64,000 bases of DNA from contig NZ_FOHW01000015.1 in NCBI RefSeq assembly GCF_900111735.1, positions 62,001-126,000 of the forward strand, given 5' to 3'. Positions 8,742-16,896 of this stretch are shown here, piece after piece (within the stretch, counting starts at the first letter, position 1; every line of letters starts with the position of its first letter). Below the pieces are notes generated by a model. The model saw only the letters and a list, made by a program, of their open reading frames with translations, made no database searches and was not told the origin of the DNA. Source of the DNA: Pseudomonas graminis. Lineage in GTDB: Bacteria; Pseudomonadota; Gammaproteobacteria; Pseudomonadales; Pseudomonadaceae. The translations under genes were made by a program, and so were the position numbers.

Positions 8742-9455
8742 ATGAGCCTCACCACTCTGATCACCAGCGCAGATCCCTTCTCGTCCGCAAGTCCCTTGCG
8801 TTGTAGCGCTCGCAACCTGCATGCGTTGCTGCAGGTTGGCCGCCGCTTCAATGGCTGGATCAATGGCCGGATCGACGCTTATGGGTTCGAGGAGGGAGAG
8901 GACTTTTTCATCCACACCTCGCAAAGGGAGCGCTTTGATAACCCCGATCGGGGCAATCAAACGTCCGGCGACAAGACGAGCTTTGATCTCCCCAATCGGG
9001 GAGATCAAACTTTGACTGGGCTGGGCCAGATCCCAGTCCAAAGAATGGGGGGCACGGATCTGATCTCGCAGCGAGGCGGTGACCGGCGATCCATTGACTA
9101 CCTCCTCACCCTGGACATGGCTAAAGAGCTAGCCATGATCGAGAACAGTGAGATCGGCCGTCAGGTTCGCCGCTATTTCATCGAGCGGGAAAAGCAGCTC
9201 GTAACCATGCTGGAAGAGCGCGCGGCGCGGATTCTCCCCCTGCCAGGCGTAAAGCGCAGCGCGCGGGACGGCATCAACTTCAAGCAGCTGCTCATCCTTC
9301 AGGAGCAGGCGCACCACTTTGAGAAGTTGCTGGACGCTGCATCGGGCAGCTTTGAACGCCATGGCTTATACAGCCGGCTGCGCCAGGTGAACGACGCCCT
9401 GGGCCTGCCAACCCCGCCGCTAGAGCCGAGTCCGGTGGCTATCCAGCGCGGCTGA
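8742..9455 (+). CDS. AntA/AntB-type phage antirepressor
   Basis: A 237-residue protein. The N-terminal AntA/AntB domain is seen as NLHALLQVGRRFNGWINGRI (25-44) with YGFEEGEDFF, continuing after an insert at IDYLLTLDMAKELAM (118-132) and GRQVRRYFIEREKQ (139-152). These phage proteins relieve repression by binding repressors. The insert (about 61-115) contains two near-identical units, RFDNPDRGNQT and SFDLPNRGDQT, 16 codons apart, coinciding with two DNA palindromes. The start at 8742 (MSLTTLIT) is preferred to 8697 because the family similarity begins after it; neither has a strong Shine-Dalgarno. Confidence 0.8.
   Translation: MSLTTLITSADPFSSASPLRCSARNLHALLQVGRRFNGWINGRIDAYGFEEGEDFFIHTSQRERFDNPDRGNQTSGDKTSFDLPNRGDQTLTGLGQIPVQRMGGTDLISQRGGDRRSIDYLLTLDMAKELAMIENSEIGRQVRRYFIEREKQLVTMLEERAARILPLPGVKRSARDGINFKQLLILQEQAHHFEKLLDAASGSFERHGLYSRLRQVNDALGLPTPPLEPSPVAIQRG
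8934..9009. repeat. Two intragenic 28-bp palindromes in the antirepressor gene
   Basis: 8934-8961 (tttgataacccc-gatc-ggggcaatcaaa) and 8982-9009 (tttgatctcccc-aatc-ggggagatcaaa) each have 12-bp arms around a 4-nt centre. The second copy is perfect and the first has two mismatched pairs. They are 48 bp apart start to start, which keeps the frame. Confidence 0.8.
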
Positions 9456-9481
9456 CGCCTCCCATCACAATGCGACTGCAT

Positions 9482-9509
9482 GTACGCGGATAGTTGTTTA
9501 TCCGCATAC
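9482..9509. other. Inverted repeat downstream of the antirepressor
   Basis: The 11-bp arms GTACGCGGATA (9482-9492) and TATCCGCATAC (9499-9509) have one wobble and flank the loop GTTGTT. There is no T-run, so it may be an operator or RNA-processing hairpin rather than a terminator. Confidence 0.5.
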
Positions 9510-9548
9510 GGAAGAGTAGAGTTCGCCCGTCGCTGCCAATTCAGCGAC

Positions 9549-9757
9549 CGGGCTTGGTAACCCGACGAATTCAAGGCGCAACAGCGCCCAGATCACGACT
9601 GCGAGCGCTTTTTTTACGCTCTCAGTCCTGTGCTATGGCGGCTGTGTGTGGGAGGTCTTCGGGCCTGCCGGTTTCCTTGATTCCCGGTTTACCAACCCGC
9701 GCACAGCTGCCACCCATTCGCTTGGTAACGAACGTGGCAGCTCCTCAAATCAAGGAG
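9549..9757 (+). ncRNA. C4-like structured antisense RNA / leader region
   Basis: The 309-bp gap before the small ORF at 9765 is strongly structured. Hairpin 1 pairs 9597-9607 with 9617-9627. Hairpin 2 pairs AGCTGCCAC (9705-9713) with GTGGCAGCT (9734-9742), with an inner TTCG/CGAA. TCCTTGATT (9674-9682) is exactly complementary to AATCAAGGA (9748-9756), which overlaps the Shine-Dalgarno of the next ORF. TTACCAA (9689-9695) is complementary to TTGGTAA in the loop of hairpin 2 (9722-9728), and cttggtaac also occurs at 9553-9561. This matches the logic of C4 antisense RNAs in P1/P7/P4-type immunity loci. Family membership is from memory of such leaders, not a covariance search. Confidence 0.5.
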
Positions 9758-9764
9758 TTTCACG

Positions 9765-9923
9765 ATGACCGCCCTCATTCCGTCCAAAATCCGCGCACTT
9801 GCCCATCGCCGCATGGCTCTCGCCGCGCTGCACGCTGACTCCTCGCTGTCCACCCGCCTCAAGCGCTACAACCATCACATGCTGCAGGTGCGCGTTCTCG
9901 AGACGCACGGCGGTGCCCAATGA
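9765..9923 (+). CDS. Small phage protein (52 aa)
   Basis: The sequence begins MTALIPSKIRALAHRRMALA, is strongly basic, and ends with GGAQ. It has an unusually good ribosome binding site (AAGGAG at 9753-9757, 7-nt spacing). Its stop overlaps the start of the next ORF (ATGA at 9920), so the two are translationally coupled. Its position behind a C4-like leader is that of the orfx/icd-ash type small genes of P1/P4-like immunity operons. No function can be assigned from sequence. Confidence 0.6.
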   Translation: MTALIPSKIRALAHRRMALAALHADSSLSTRLKRYNHHMLQVRVLETHGGAQ

Positions 9924-10126
9924 GAAAGCCCTACGGCCTCACTGAAGACGATCTGTTCGATCTGGAACGGGCGCGGGACTCGCTTGCCTTGGTGCATGCA
10001 CTTGCCCAACAGGCCGATCACCCCGGGCTGTATCAGCCGCAAATGCTGGCAGGCTTTCTCGACGGAATTTGTACTGATCTAAACCGCGTCATTCGAGCCG
10101 CTACCGGCAATCAACGCCGCATATGA
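9920..10126 (+). CDS. Small phage protein (68 aa)
   Basis: A 68-residue, mostly helical acidic protein (LTEDDLFDLERARDSLALVH, then MLAGFLDGICTDLNRVIRAA) with no membrane segment or catalytic motif. It is translationally coupled to the 52-aa ORF by ATGA overlap. Similar short proteins occur in early regions of Pseudomonas prophages, but the family is not characterised to my knowledge. Confidence 0.6.
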   Translation: MRKPYGLTEDDLFDLERARDSLALVHALAQQADHPGLYQPQMLAGFLDGICTDLNRVIRAATGNQRRI

Positions 10127-10144
10127 GGCTGAGGGGACACAGCG

Positions 10145-10219
10145 ATGAATACCCGACTGATGCCCGTTACTTTCCATGGCGATGCCACGCATGGTGCTGG
10201 TAGGAAGGCAAAGCCGTGA
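10145..10219 (+). pseudogene. Possible remnant of a P22-AR-type antirepressor start
   Basis: The 24-codon ORF MNTRLMPVTFHGDATHGAGR..., with GAGGGG upstream, begins like P22 AR N-terminal-domain antirepressors (MNT..LxPVTFHGD...), then loses similarity and stops. Shifting frame at about 10181 gives MVLVGRQSREKLGVPDKRPA before a stop at 10263, so the locus looks like a frameshifted or recombined stub. The similarity is only about a dozen residues. Confidence 0.3.
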
Positions 10220-10374
10220 AAAGCTGGGTGTTCCGGACAAACGCCCCGCAGCCGCAATGACCAAGTGACATCAAGGTAGACACTGTAGTACCGCTCCTAC
10301 CACTAGCGGTAACGGCCGGGTTAGCAGCCCCTTGATCTAGGGATTCGATGGCTATGTGGGGTTCGTGGAGGCGT

Positions 10375-10452
10375 CATTTCAAATTATAGAAAAATTGAAA
10401 TGCGTCAGATGTGGATGTATGCTCCATTTCAAATTTGAGAGAAACTGAAATC
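10375..10452. promoter_or_regulatory. Twin inverted repeats (operator-like) ahead of fic
   Basis: Two 28-bp elements 50 bp apart, 10375-10402 (CATTTCAA ... TTGAAATG) and 10425-10452 (CATTTCAA ... CTGAAATC), each have 7-8-bp inverted arms and an AT-rich centre. The second ends at the base before the chosen ATG. Such a pair would suit autoregulation by the Fic protein's own C-terminal winged-helix domain. Region 10220-10374 holds nothing else I can support. Confidence 0.6.
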
Positions 10453-11805
10453 ATGATCAAGTCACCGCCAAAACCGATCGGGAATCCGTACAGCCGCATC
10501 GTCACGGAACACAAAGATCAGATCGGTGCCTATGTAGAAGTGGGTCAGGTCCTAGACAGTCAAGGCAGATATTTGCCTTTCGATAAAATGCGCTTCCGGT
10601 TTCCAAAGGAGCTGGATCATGCACTTGCATGGGCAGTCGTAAAATTCGCGAGGAACAAGCAATTAGCCCCAGTGATTAACCTTGGACAGCCACCGCAGGT
10701 GTGTAGGTTTCTTTACACCCCAGCAATGCATATCGCAGTGTCGGCTTGTGACCAGAATACGACTACCGCAGCGCTAGAATGGATGTGCTCTAAGATTGGA
10801 GAGTCGAAGCAGCTGCAGTATTTGCTCAACGATCTGGTTGAAGACGAAGCCATTAGCAGCAGCCAGCTAGAGGGTGCTGCCACAACAACTAAAGTCGCAA
10901 AGGAGTTATTGGGCAGAAAGCGTGGCCCTAGAACTCCAGACGAGAAGATGATCATCGGCAATTTCAAGATGATGCAGCATGCTTGGGAGTGCAGGGACAG
11001 AGACCTATCGCTAAAACTAATCACCGATTTACATCAGGTCGGCGTAGAAGGTATCGACGACGAAAGATACTATCCGGGTGTATTTCGTAACGATGACAAC
11101 GTGGTGGTTGAAGATGGTGAAGGTAACATCGTTCATCAGCCACCTCCTGCGGAGCAATTAGAGGCGCGGCTAAGCAAGGTCATTGAATGGGTAAATACAA
11201 ACCATACAGACATCAACAACCAAAATTATATTCACCCTATGATAAAGGCGATAATTTTGCATTTTATCATTGGCTACGAGCACCCCTTCCATGACGGGAA
11301 CGGACGGGTAGCAAGGTCTCTGTTCTACTGGTATCTGTTTAAGAAAGGTTTTGGCGGTTTCCGGTACATCGCCATCAGTACGCTATTGAAGATAGCGCCT
11401 ATTAAATATGGGAAAAGCTATCTGTACACCGAAACCGACGAAATGGACCTGACGTATTTTATCGATTACCAATGCCGTGTGATTGCGAGAGCAATTAGGC
11501 AATTCAAGAAAAACTATGACAACGCCGTAGCCTCTATCGACGCGTTTAACACGTTCTTGTACGAATCTGGTTTATTTGGGAAGTTATCAGAAAAGCAACG
11601 GGTCGTTTTTAACGTTGCCAGATCTGGCAACAGTAAATTCTTTACTGTTAACAACGTAAAAGAAAATCTCAATTGCGCATACAATACAGCCTCAACCGTA
11701 CTGAACGGACTTGTAGATTTGAAGCTGTTTCGCAAAGCTAAGCAAGGCAATGAATGGGTCTATTCGATGATTGAACCGAAGCAAATTCTAAAGACTTGGA
11801 CATGA
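10453..11805 (+). CDS. Fic-domain protein (AMPylase-like) with C-terminal winged helix
   Basis: A 450-residue protein. The core motif HPFHDGNGRVAR (277-288) matches HPFx(D/E)GNGRxxR completely, so catalytic His, acidic residue and both Arg are present and nucleotide transfer (usually AMP) is expected. An N-terminal inhibitory helix motif (S/T)xxxE(G/N) is seen as SSQLEGA near 135-141, as in class II Fic proteins. The C-terminus (about 385-440: SEKQRVVFNVARSGNSKFFT onward) looks like a winged helix-turn-helix. The gene is clearly AT-richer than its neighbours, indicating transfer. The GTG at 10411 is an alternative start, but ATG 10453 fits the operator layout. It lies between the prophage early region and portal gene Q, the site of cargo genes in P2. 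Confidence 0.88.
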   Translation: MIKSPPKPIGNPYSRIVTEHKDQIGAYVEVGQVLDSQGRYLPFDKMRFRFPKELDHALAWAVVKFARNKQLAPVINLGQPPQVCRFLYTPAMHIAVSACDQNTTTAALEWMCSKIGESKQLQYLLNDLVEDEAISSSQLEGAATTTKVAKELLGRKRGPRTPDEKMIIGNFKMMQHAWECRDRDLSLKLITDLHQVGVEGIDDERYYPGVFRNDDNVVVEDGEGNIVHQPPPAEQLEARLSKVIEWVNTNHTDINNQNYIHPMIKAIILHFIIGYEHPFHDGNGRVARSLFYWYLFKKGFGGFRYIAISTLLKIAPIKYGKSYLYTETDEMDLTYFIDYQCRVIARAIRQFKKNYDNAVASIDAFNTFLYESGLFGKLSEKQRVVFNVARSGNSKFFTVNNVKENLNCAYNTASTVLNGLVDLKLFRKAKQGNEWVYSMIEPKQILKTWT

Positions 11806-11844
11806 CGCAAGAAATCAATAAACACATCCGAAGAGGTCGTAAAG

Positions 11845-12108
11845 TTGTCGGAATTTAATTGGAAAAAATTTCAGTTCATCACTGAGGTTCAAGCTGCCCT
11901 TATGGCAAACTCAGTAAACATCGCCAGACATGATGAAGAGGGCAGAGAGCGGCATCAATATTCGGGAACGGTAATGCTTATCCATATGGACGATGCCTTT
12001 TATGCTGCAGAGCGGATTCCCGAAGGGCTTTCAGCTCATGAGGCAGCGTGTCAGTTTTATGGGGGCTGTAAAGGTGAAAGCTGGCCGCGTTGGGCCCAGC
12101 GCTCGTAA
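11845..12108 (+). CDS. Hypothetical protein (87 aa)
   Basis: The start is TTG 11845 with AAGAGG 8 bp upstream; no ATG gives a comparable frame. The product is soluble and mixed alpha/beta, with NWKKFQFITEVQAALMANSV and YSGTVMLIHMDDAFYAAERI. It lies 37 bp after fic in the same direction and may be co-transcribed with it. An antitoxin-like partner is conceivable, but it shows no known FicA (HTH-inhibitory motif) features. Function unknown. Confidence 0.55.
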   Translation: MSEFNWKKFQFITEVQAALMANSVNIARHDEEGRERHQYSGTVMLIHMDDAFYAAERIPEGLSAHEAACQFYGGCKGESWPRWAQRS

Positions 12109-12169
12109 GGCTTGAAGACAGGTCCCCATAAAGCTGGGCCAGCGTTGAGCTAGCCCGTTTTCGTTCGAA

Positions 12170-13243
12170 TTACGGATTGAGCAGGCCGGAGGTGCCTGAC
12201 GTCTCCTCTAACGGCCGAAAGCGGACCACCTCCTCGCCCAGCCAATTGTTAATCTGCTGCAGGCGGGCCTGAACGGGTTCGAGCTCGTTCATGGCCCAGA
12301 TCTGGGCGGCTTCCTTGATTGAGCCGAAGCCTCCAGCGTTCTGCGGGACGATGCCCATGAGTTGCGGCGGTATGCGCAGCGCGGCCAGCATGTCGTCGCG
12401 GCTGATGTTCTTGATCGAGGCGAACTCGTCCTTTGCCGCGACCTCACTGACAGGGATCAGCTGAATGCCGTCCTTCTTGCCGCCAGGCGCATACATGAAC
12501 AGATTGCGGAAGTTGCCCGGCCCTTTTGCAGCCTTCAGCGCGCTGCGCAGGGCCGCAACGTCTGTCTCGTTCTGGGCCGTGTCGGTCATGTACATGATGA
12601 AGCCGGCGTGACTGCCGTTGTTGTAGTACTTGCGTCGAAACAGAGTGGCGGACTCGTTCAGCAGCGCGCTTTGCAGCGCCGGGAGCCACTCTGGAAGGCC
12701 GTAGATTTCCTGATTGATATCAGCCTCGCGCTGATGAAAAACGGTCCCCTTCTGGAACTCGTGTTCATCGCCCCATCCCCGAACCTGGTAATAGGTTTCC
12801 AGATCAACGCCGCGCCGCATGTACTTGCCCAATGCGGGCTGCAGGCCGAGCGTGGTTCGCAGCATGCTGTCGCGTTTTTCGAGATAGCCGTTGCCGCACC
12901 AGAGAAAGTCCAAGGCGAACTGTTCGAACGTTTGCCGTGTGAGCAGCTTATGGGGGATGAAGGTGCGAGCCAGCATGTTGCGCTTGAAGTTCAGCCCCGA
13001 CTGCAGGAACACGCTGGCCCGAGATGACTTCGCAAGGCCATCAAGGGACATGGGCGGCTCGTACCATCGCCCGTTGAGCCAGCACTCCAGGTAATCCAGT
13101 ATTCCCCGCTCATCAAGCACGGGCGTGGGGTCGCCGAAAGTGAACGCCTCCATCTTGCCGCCGGCCGCGGGCAGCAGATCCCCCTCGATCGGGGGCTGGG
13201 TCGCGGCGCTGGTTTGCGTGTTTCTGCTGCGGCGGTTGCTCAT
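12170..13243 (-). CDS. Q: P2-like phage portal protein (gpQ)
   Basis: A 357-residue member of the PBSX/P2 gpQ portal family, which forms the dodecameric DNA channel at a capsid vertex. Recognisable segments are ILDYLECWLNGRWYEPPMSLDGLAK near 48-72, FALDFLWCGNGYLEKRD, and GGFGSIKEAAQIWAMNELEP near the C-terminus. Full length for the family, with no disruption seen. ATG 13243 overlaps the stop of the terminase gene. The 61-bp gap beyond its stop is where cos lies in P2, but no cos consensus is recognisable. Confidence 0.93.
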   Translation of the reverse strand: MSNRRSRNTQTSAATQPPIEGDLLPAAGGKMEAFTFGDPTPVLDERGILDYLECWLNGRWYEPPMSLDGLAKSSRASVFLQSGLNFKRNMLARTFIPHKLLTRQTFEQFALDFLWCGNGYLEKRDSMLRTTLGLQPALGKYMRRGVDLETYYQVRGWGDEHEFQKGTVFHQREADINQEIYGLPEWLPALQSALLNESATLFRRKYYNNGSHAGFIMYMTDTAQNETDVAALRSALKAAKGPGNFRNLFMYAPGGKKDGIQLIPVSEVAAKDEFASIKNISRDDMLAALRIPPQLMGIVPQNAGGFGSIKEAAQIWAMNELEPVQARLQQINNWLGEEVVRFRPLEETSGTSGLLNP

Positions 13244-15003
13244 CAGTAAATCTCCATGAAGCCAGTATTCGTTGAGGTCTGGCCCTCAAGCGGTTCGTTC
13301 TGCAGTGCGTGGAAGAGCGCCCAAGCGAGATCCGCGTGTCCGGTCTCGTCGGTGCGGCCTGCGGTATAGGTGAATTGCCGGCCGCTGGCCGTGATGGTCT
13401 TGCGGATCGCCATCAACGACTGCGCCATGTCGGTCCAGCCGGCGTCGAATTCGAGGCGACCTTTGTGAATCACGTCGTATGCCTTGAGCACCAGGCGCGT
13501 CTTCACCTCGGGCGAGTAGCTGAACGTGGTGACGTTCGGAAAGAATTGGCGCACCAGCTGGGCCACGCCCGAGCCCATGCCGGTAATGTCGACGCCGATG
13601 TAGGTGACCCAGTACCGCAGCGTGACCTGCCGGATCGCTTCGGCCTGCGCCGCGAAATCCATTCCCCGGAACTGATGGCGCTCGAGCACGCGGAATTTAC
13701 CGCCGGGCACAAGCGGCGGAGCAACAACGACCAAGCCGGAGCTGTCTCCTGTTTCCGCCGGGTCATAGCCCACCCAAACCTGCCGATCGGCAAACGGCCG
13801 CGAGGCGAATGGCTTGTAGTCCTCGGACCACTCGACCCAACTGTCGACCATGCACGGCTGAAGGACGTTGAGCGGGAAGATGCTGGCCCCATCGTCGACG
13901 AACTGACACATGAGCAGATTCGCGAACGCATCCGCGTTGTATTCGAGCCGCAGCTCTTCCAGGTCGAAGAGATCGCATCCGCGCTGTTCGGCGTCCAGGA
14001 TGGTGACGATCTGACGCCAGATCCGGTCCTCGCACAGCCTGCCCTGCTGCAGCGCGTCGTGGGAAACGTCCAGATTGAGCCGCTGCGCCGCCGGCTTGCC
14101 TTTGTTGAACCGCTCACCGGTCCAGAACGTGTACGCCTCATGCGCCATGCTCGATGGCGTTGAAAAGTAGGTGCGTCGGTACTGTTTCTGCATCGCCATG
14201 CCGCTGGCGACCTTGTTCAGTTCGTTGAACTTGAACGTCCAGAAAAATTCGTCAAAGTAGAAATTACCGTGATAACCCTGAGCGGTTCGGGCGTTCGTGC
14301 CGAGGAAATGCAGCTCGGCGCCGTTGGCAAGAATGATCGGATCGCCAGTCAGTTCAACGCCACACACTTCACGCGCAAACCCTTGAATGTAAGCCTTGAA
14401 GATGTGCGCCTGGTTCTTCGAAGCCGACAGGAATATCTGGTTGCGGCCAGTGACCAGGGCGTCAATGAACGCCTCCCGGGCGAAGTAGTAAGTCGCGCCG
14501 ATCTGCCGGCTTTTGAGGATTGCCCTGGTGCGCTGATTGCTTGCCCGGTACCAGTCCAACTGATAGCCAAAACAGCCGTCTTTGAACGCCTCGGTCAGCT
14601 GCTCGATCTGCTCTTCGCTGAACTCGTTTCGCGCCGCTTTCTTCTTCGGCCCCTCGTTGCGCTTCGCAAGATTCGGATTGAGATCAGTGTCGGTGCCGCC
14701 CGCCTTGTACCGCTCAATGCGCGCCTGCCGTTCCAGCTGACGGTGGAGCAGGTCAATTTCCTTGAAGTCACCGCCGGTTTTCCCGTCTTTCAGGATCAGC
14801 TGCACCAGGCGCGCTTCCAGAGCCCCGCCGATCCGCTCCACGTTGTCAGCCCGGTCCCACTCGTCGCGCGTCTTCCAGGCGTGAACGGTCTTTTCTTTCT
14901 CACCCAACATTTCGGCGATCGCGCAGATCCGCAGGCCGGTCCAGTAAAGGAATTTGGCCTGACGGCGGTTATCGCGGATGGGAGTGGCTTCGGTTGTCGT
15001 CAT
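13243..15003 (-). CDS. P: P2-like phage terminase ATPase subunit (gpP)
   Basis: A 586-residue DNA-packaging motor. An N-terminal helix-turn-helix segment (ICAIAEMLGEKEKTVHAWKT) is followed by a coiled linker and the ATPase domain, with the Walker A-like KSRQIGATYYFARE typical of P2 terminases. NFYFDEFFW contains the Walker B acidic residues, and VWVGYDPAETGDSSGLVVV starts the RNase H-like nuclease domain. The start at 15003 (MTTTEATP) was chosen because the longer frame to 15288 has a low-complexity Arg-rich extension overlapping gene O. The gene is apparently intact and coupled to Q by a 1-bp stop/start overlap. Confidence 0.93.
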   Translation of the reverse strand: MTTTEATPIRDNRRQAKFLYWTGLRICAIAEMLGEKEKTVHAWKTRDEWDRADNVERIGGALEARLVQLILKDGKTGGDFKEIDLLHRQLERQARIERYKAGGTDTDLNPNLAKRNEGPKKKAARNEFSEEQIEQLTEAFKDGCFGYQLDWYRASNQRTRAILKSRQIGATYYFAREAFIDALVTGRNQIFLSASKNQAHIFKAYIQGFAREVCGVELTGDPIILANGAELHFLGTNARTAQGYHGNFYFDEFFWTFKFNELNKVASGMAMQKQYRRTYFSTPSSMAHEAYTFWTGERFNKGKPAAQRLNLDVSHDALQQGRLCEDRIWRQIVTILDAEQRGCDLFDLEELRLEYNADAFANLLMCQFVDDGASIFPLNVLQPCMVDSWVEWSEDYKPFASRPFADRQVWVGYDPAETGDSSGLVVVAPPLVPGGKFRVLERHQFRGMDFAAQAEAIRQVTLRYWVTYIGVDITGMGSGVAQLVRQFFPNVTTFSYSPEVKTRLVLKAYDVIHKGRLEFDAGWTDMAQSLMAIRKTITASGRQFTYTAGRTDETGHADLAWALFHALQNEPLEGQTSTNTGFMEIY

Positions 15004-15158
15004 GGCGGCGATGCTGACGCCACGCGCGCGTGAAGGCGTAGTGACGGGCCGTGTAGCGCCCCGGGTTACAACTGGCGCCGATTGCTCATAAAAGCGCCAA
15101 TGTCGACGATGCACCTCAACGCAACTGCACCCGCAGCAACGCTTTGAGGACCCGCTCG

Positions 15159-16024
15159 ATGAGTAAGAAATTTCGATCCAAATGGTTTCGCGTCGCCGTA
15201 GAAGGCGCGACCACCGACGGCCGCCAGATTGAGCGCCAGTGGCTGGTGGACGCCGCCGAGACCTACAACCCCAACACCTACGCAGCACGCGTCTGGATGG
15301 AGCACTACCGCAGTGTTCTGCCTGACAGCCCGTTCCGTGCTTACGGCGACGTGCTGGCCGCGAAGACTGAAGAGGTCGACGTCAACGGCGCGAAAAAGCT
15401 GGCCCTGTTCGTCCAGATCGAACCACGCCGGACCTGATCGCCATGAACAAGGCGCGTCAGAAGCTGTACACCAGCATCGAGATCGCACCCAAGTTCGCCG
15501 ATACCGGTCGCGCTTACCTGGACGGGTTAGCCGTCACCGATTCGCCTGCGAGCCTGGGCACTGAAATGCTGACTTTCAGCGCGCAGAACCCGGACGCATC
15601 GCCGCTCAAGGCACGCAAGAGCAAGCCGGACAACCTGTTTTCCGAGCTCCTGGAAGCGAAGCTCGAATTCGACGAGATCGAAGAGACCCCCGGCAGATTC
15701 GAAGAGCTGTTCTCACGCATCGCCGAACTGCTCGGCGCGACCAAAGAAAAAGACAAGCCGGTCGAGATCGAGAAGCCCGAAACCGACGACGGGAAGTTTT
15801 CGAAGCTGAACGACGCCGTGGGTGCGCTTGCCAGCCACGCTGCCGAGCAGTCCCGATTGTTTACCTCGATCGAGGAAGCCCACAGCTCCCTGCAGGGCAG
15901 TTTCGACAAGCTCAGCGCCGACTTCAACGACCTGATCAAGCGCCTGGGCGAGACCCAGGACCACAGCCAGACGAGCCGTCCACCCGTAGTCGGCGGCGAC
16001 GGCGCTGTGCTGACTGCCTACTGA
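15159..16024 (+). pseudogene. O: P2-like capsid scaffold/protease gpO, frameshifted
   Basis: The first part (MSKKFRSKWFRVAVEGATTD ... [14 protein letters not shown] at 15437) and the second ([20 protein letters not shown] from 15443) are adjacent pieces of one gpO protein. The family sequence across the gap reads QIEPTPDL-AMNKARQ. Adding one C in 'gaaccacgccg' near 15423 restores exactly this and makes the span 867 bp (288 codons), the normal gpO length. The N-terminal serine-protease part and the helical scaffold part ([15 protein letters not shown]...) are otherwise intact. GAGGA precedes ATG 15159. Sequencing error is the alternative, though neighbouring N is also broken. Confidence 0.88.
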
Positions 16025-16061
16025 TCGAACCGCTCACCCAAAGGTTTACCTGGAGAACACC

Positions 16062-16616
16062 ATGCGTAACGAAACACGACTTGCCTTCAACGGCTTCAGC
16101 AAGCAGGTGGCACTGCTCAACGCCGTCGCCTCGGCGGCTGAGAAATTCACCGTCACTCCGACGGTGCAACAAACCCTCGAAACCGCCATCCAGGAATCGA
16201 GCGATTTCCTGAAACAGATCAACGTCATCGGCGTCGATGAGCAGGAAGGTGAAGCGATCCTGCTGGGCGTGGGATCGACGATTGCTGGCCGTACCGATAC
16301 GTCGGTCAAGGCTCGCGATCCGCGCAGCGTTGGCGCGCTGAAGAGCGATACCTACAGCTGCAAGAAAACCGACTTCGACACCTACGTGAAGTATCAACTG
16401 CTCGATGCCTGGGCAAAGTTCAAGGATTTCCAGGCACGCTTGTCGGGCGCGATCGTCGGGCAGCAAGCACTCGACCGCATCATGATCGGCTTCAACGGGA
16501 AAACCGTTGCCGCTGACACCGACCGCGCCGCCCATCCATTGCTGGAAGATGTAAACATCGGCTGGCTTGAGAAGTACCGCACCAAGGCACCAGAGCGCGT
16601 TCTGACCCGAAGATGA
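16062..16616 (+). pseudogene. N: P2-like major capsid protein gpN, 3'-truncated
   Basis: The 184 codons match the N-terminal half of gpN: MRNETRLAFNGFSKQVALLN at the start, GVGSTIAGRTDT, and ALDRIMIGFNG ... DVNIGWLEKYRTKAPERV near the end. The family is about 340-355 residues, so the C-terminal half of the coat protein is missing. Similarity ends at about codon 181 and the frame closes as LTRR-stop. Everything downstream in P2 (M, L, lysis, tail genes) is also absent, so the break marks one edge of a large deletion or replacement whose other side is the NTPase gene. Confidence 0.9.
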
Positions 16617-16896
16617 TGGACATCTACGACCACAGTCTGCCGGTTGTCTCTCCTTCATCCGACTGAATTTGCTCGCCTGAGGTCAGAGCGATCTGCGGCA
16701 GTTCGGCCCAGCGCTGCCGTTAAATGAGCTGACAGACCTCCAACGGGCAAGAGACTTCAGCAGTCATATCCGTGAAGGATTAATTTCCTAACCGCTTCCT
16801 AATTCGGAATTGAAACGGTATTGTCTGAGGCGTTAGAGACGCTACCTACAGGTTATTCGCTGTTCTTTTTAATGCCGGTTGAACTAGGGATATTTT
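16617..16896. other. Junction region between truncated gpN and NTPase gene
   Basis: About 280 bp whose composition shifts from GC-rich phage DNA to AT-rich DNA at about 16780. A 17-residue reading frame at 16616-16666 (MDIYDHSLPVVS...) may be a tail end of another gene; it is too short to assign. The AT-rich last 110 bp presumably carries the NTPase promoter, but no clean box pair is seen. Confidence 0.4.

Noticed and set aside
12109..12169. cos site next to gene Q
   Set aside because: Position is right by analogy with P2, but no cos consensus or symmetric nicking site can be recognised by eye.
15004..15288. N-terminal extension of the terminase gene
   Set aside because: Arg/Ser-rich, overlaps the start of gene O; the family N-terminus begins at 15003.
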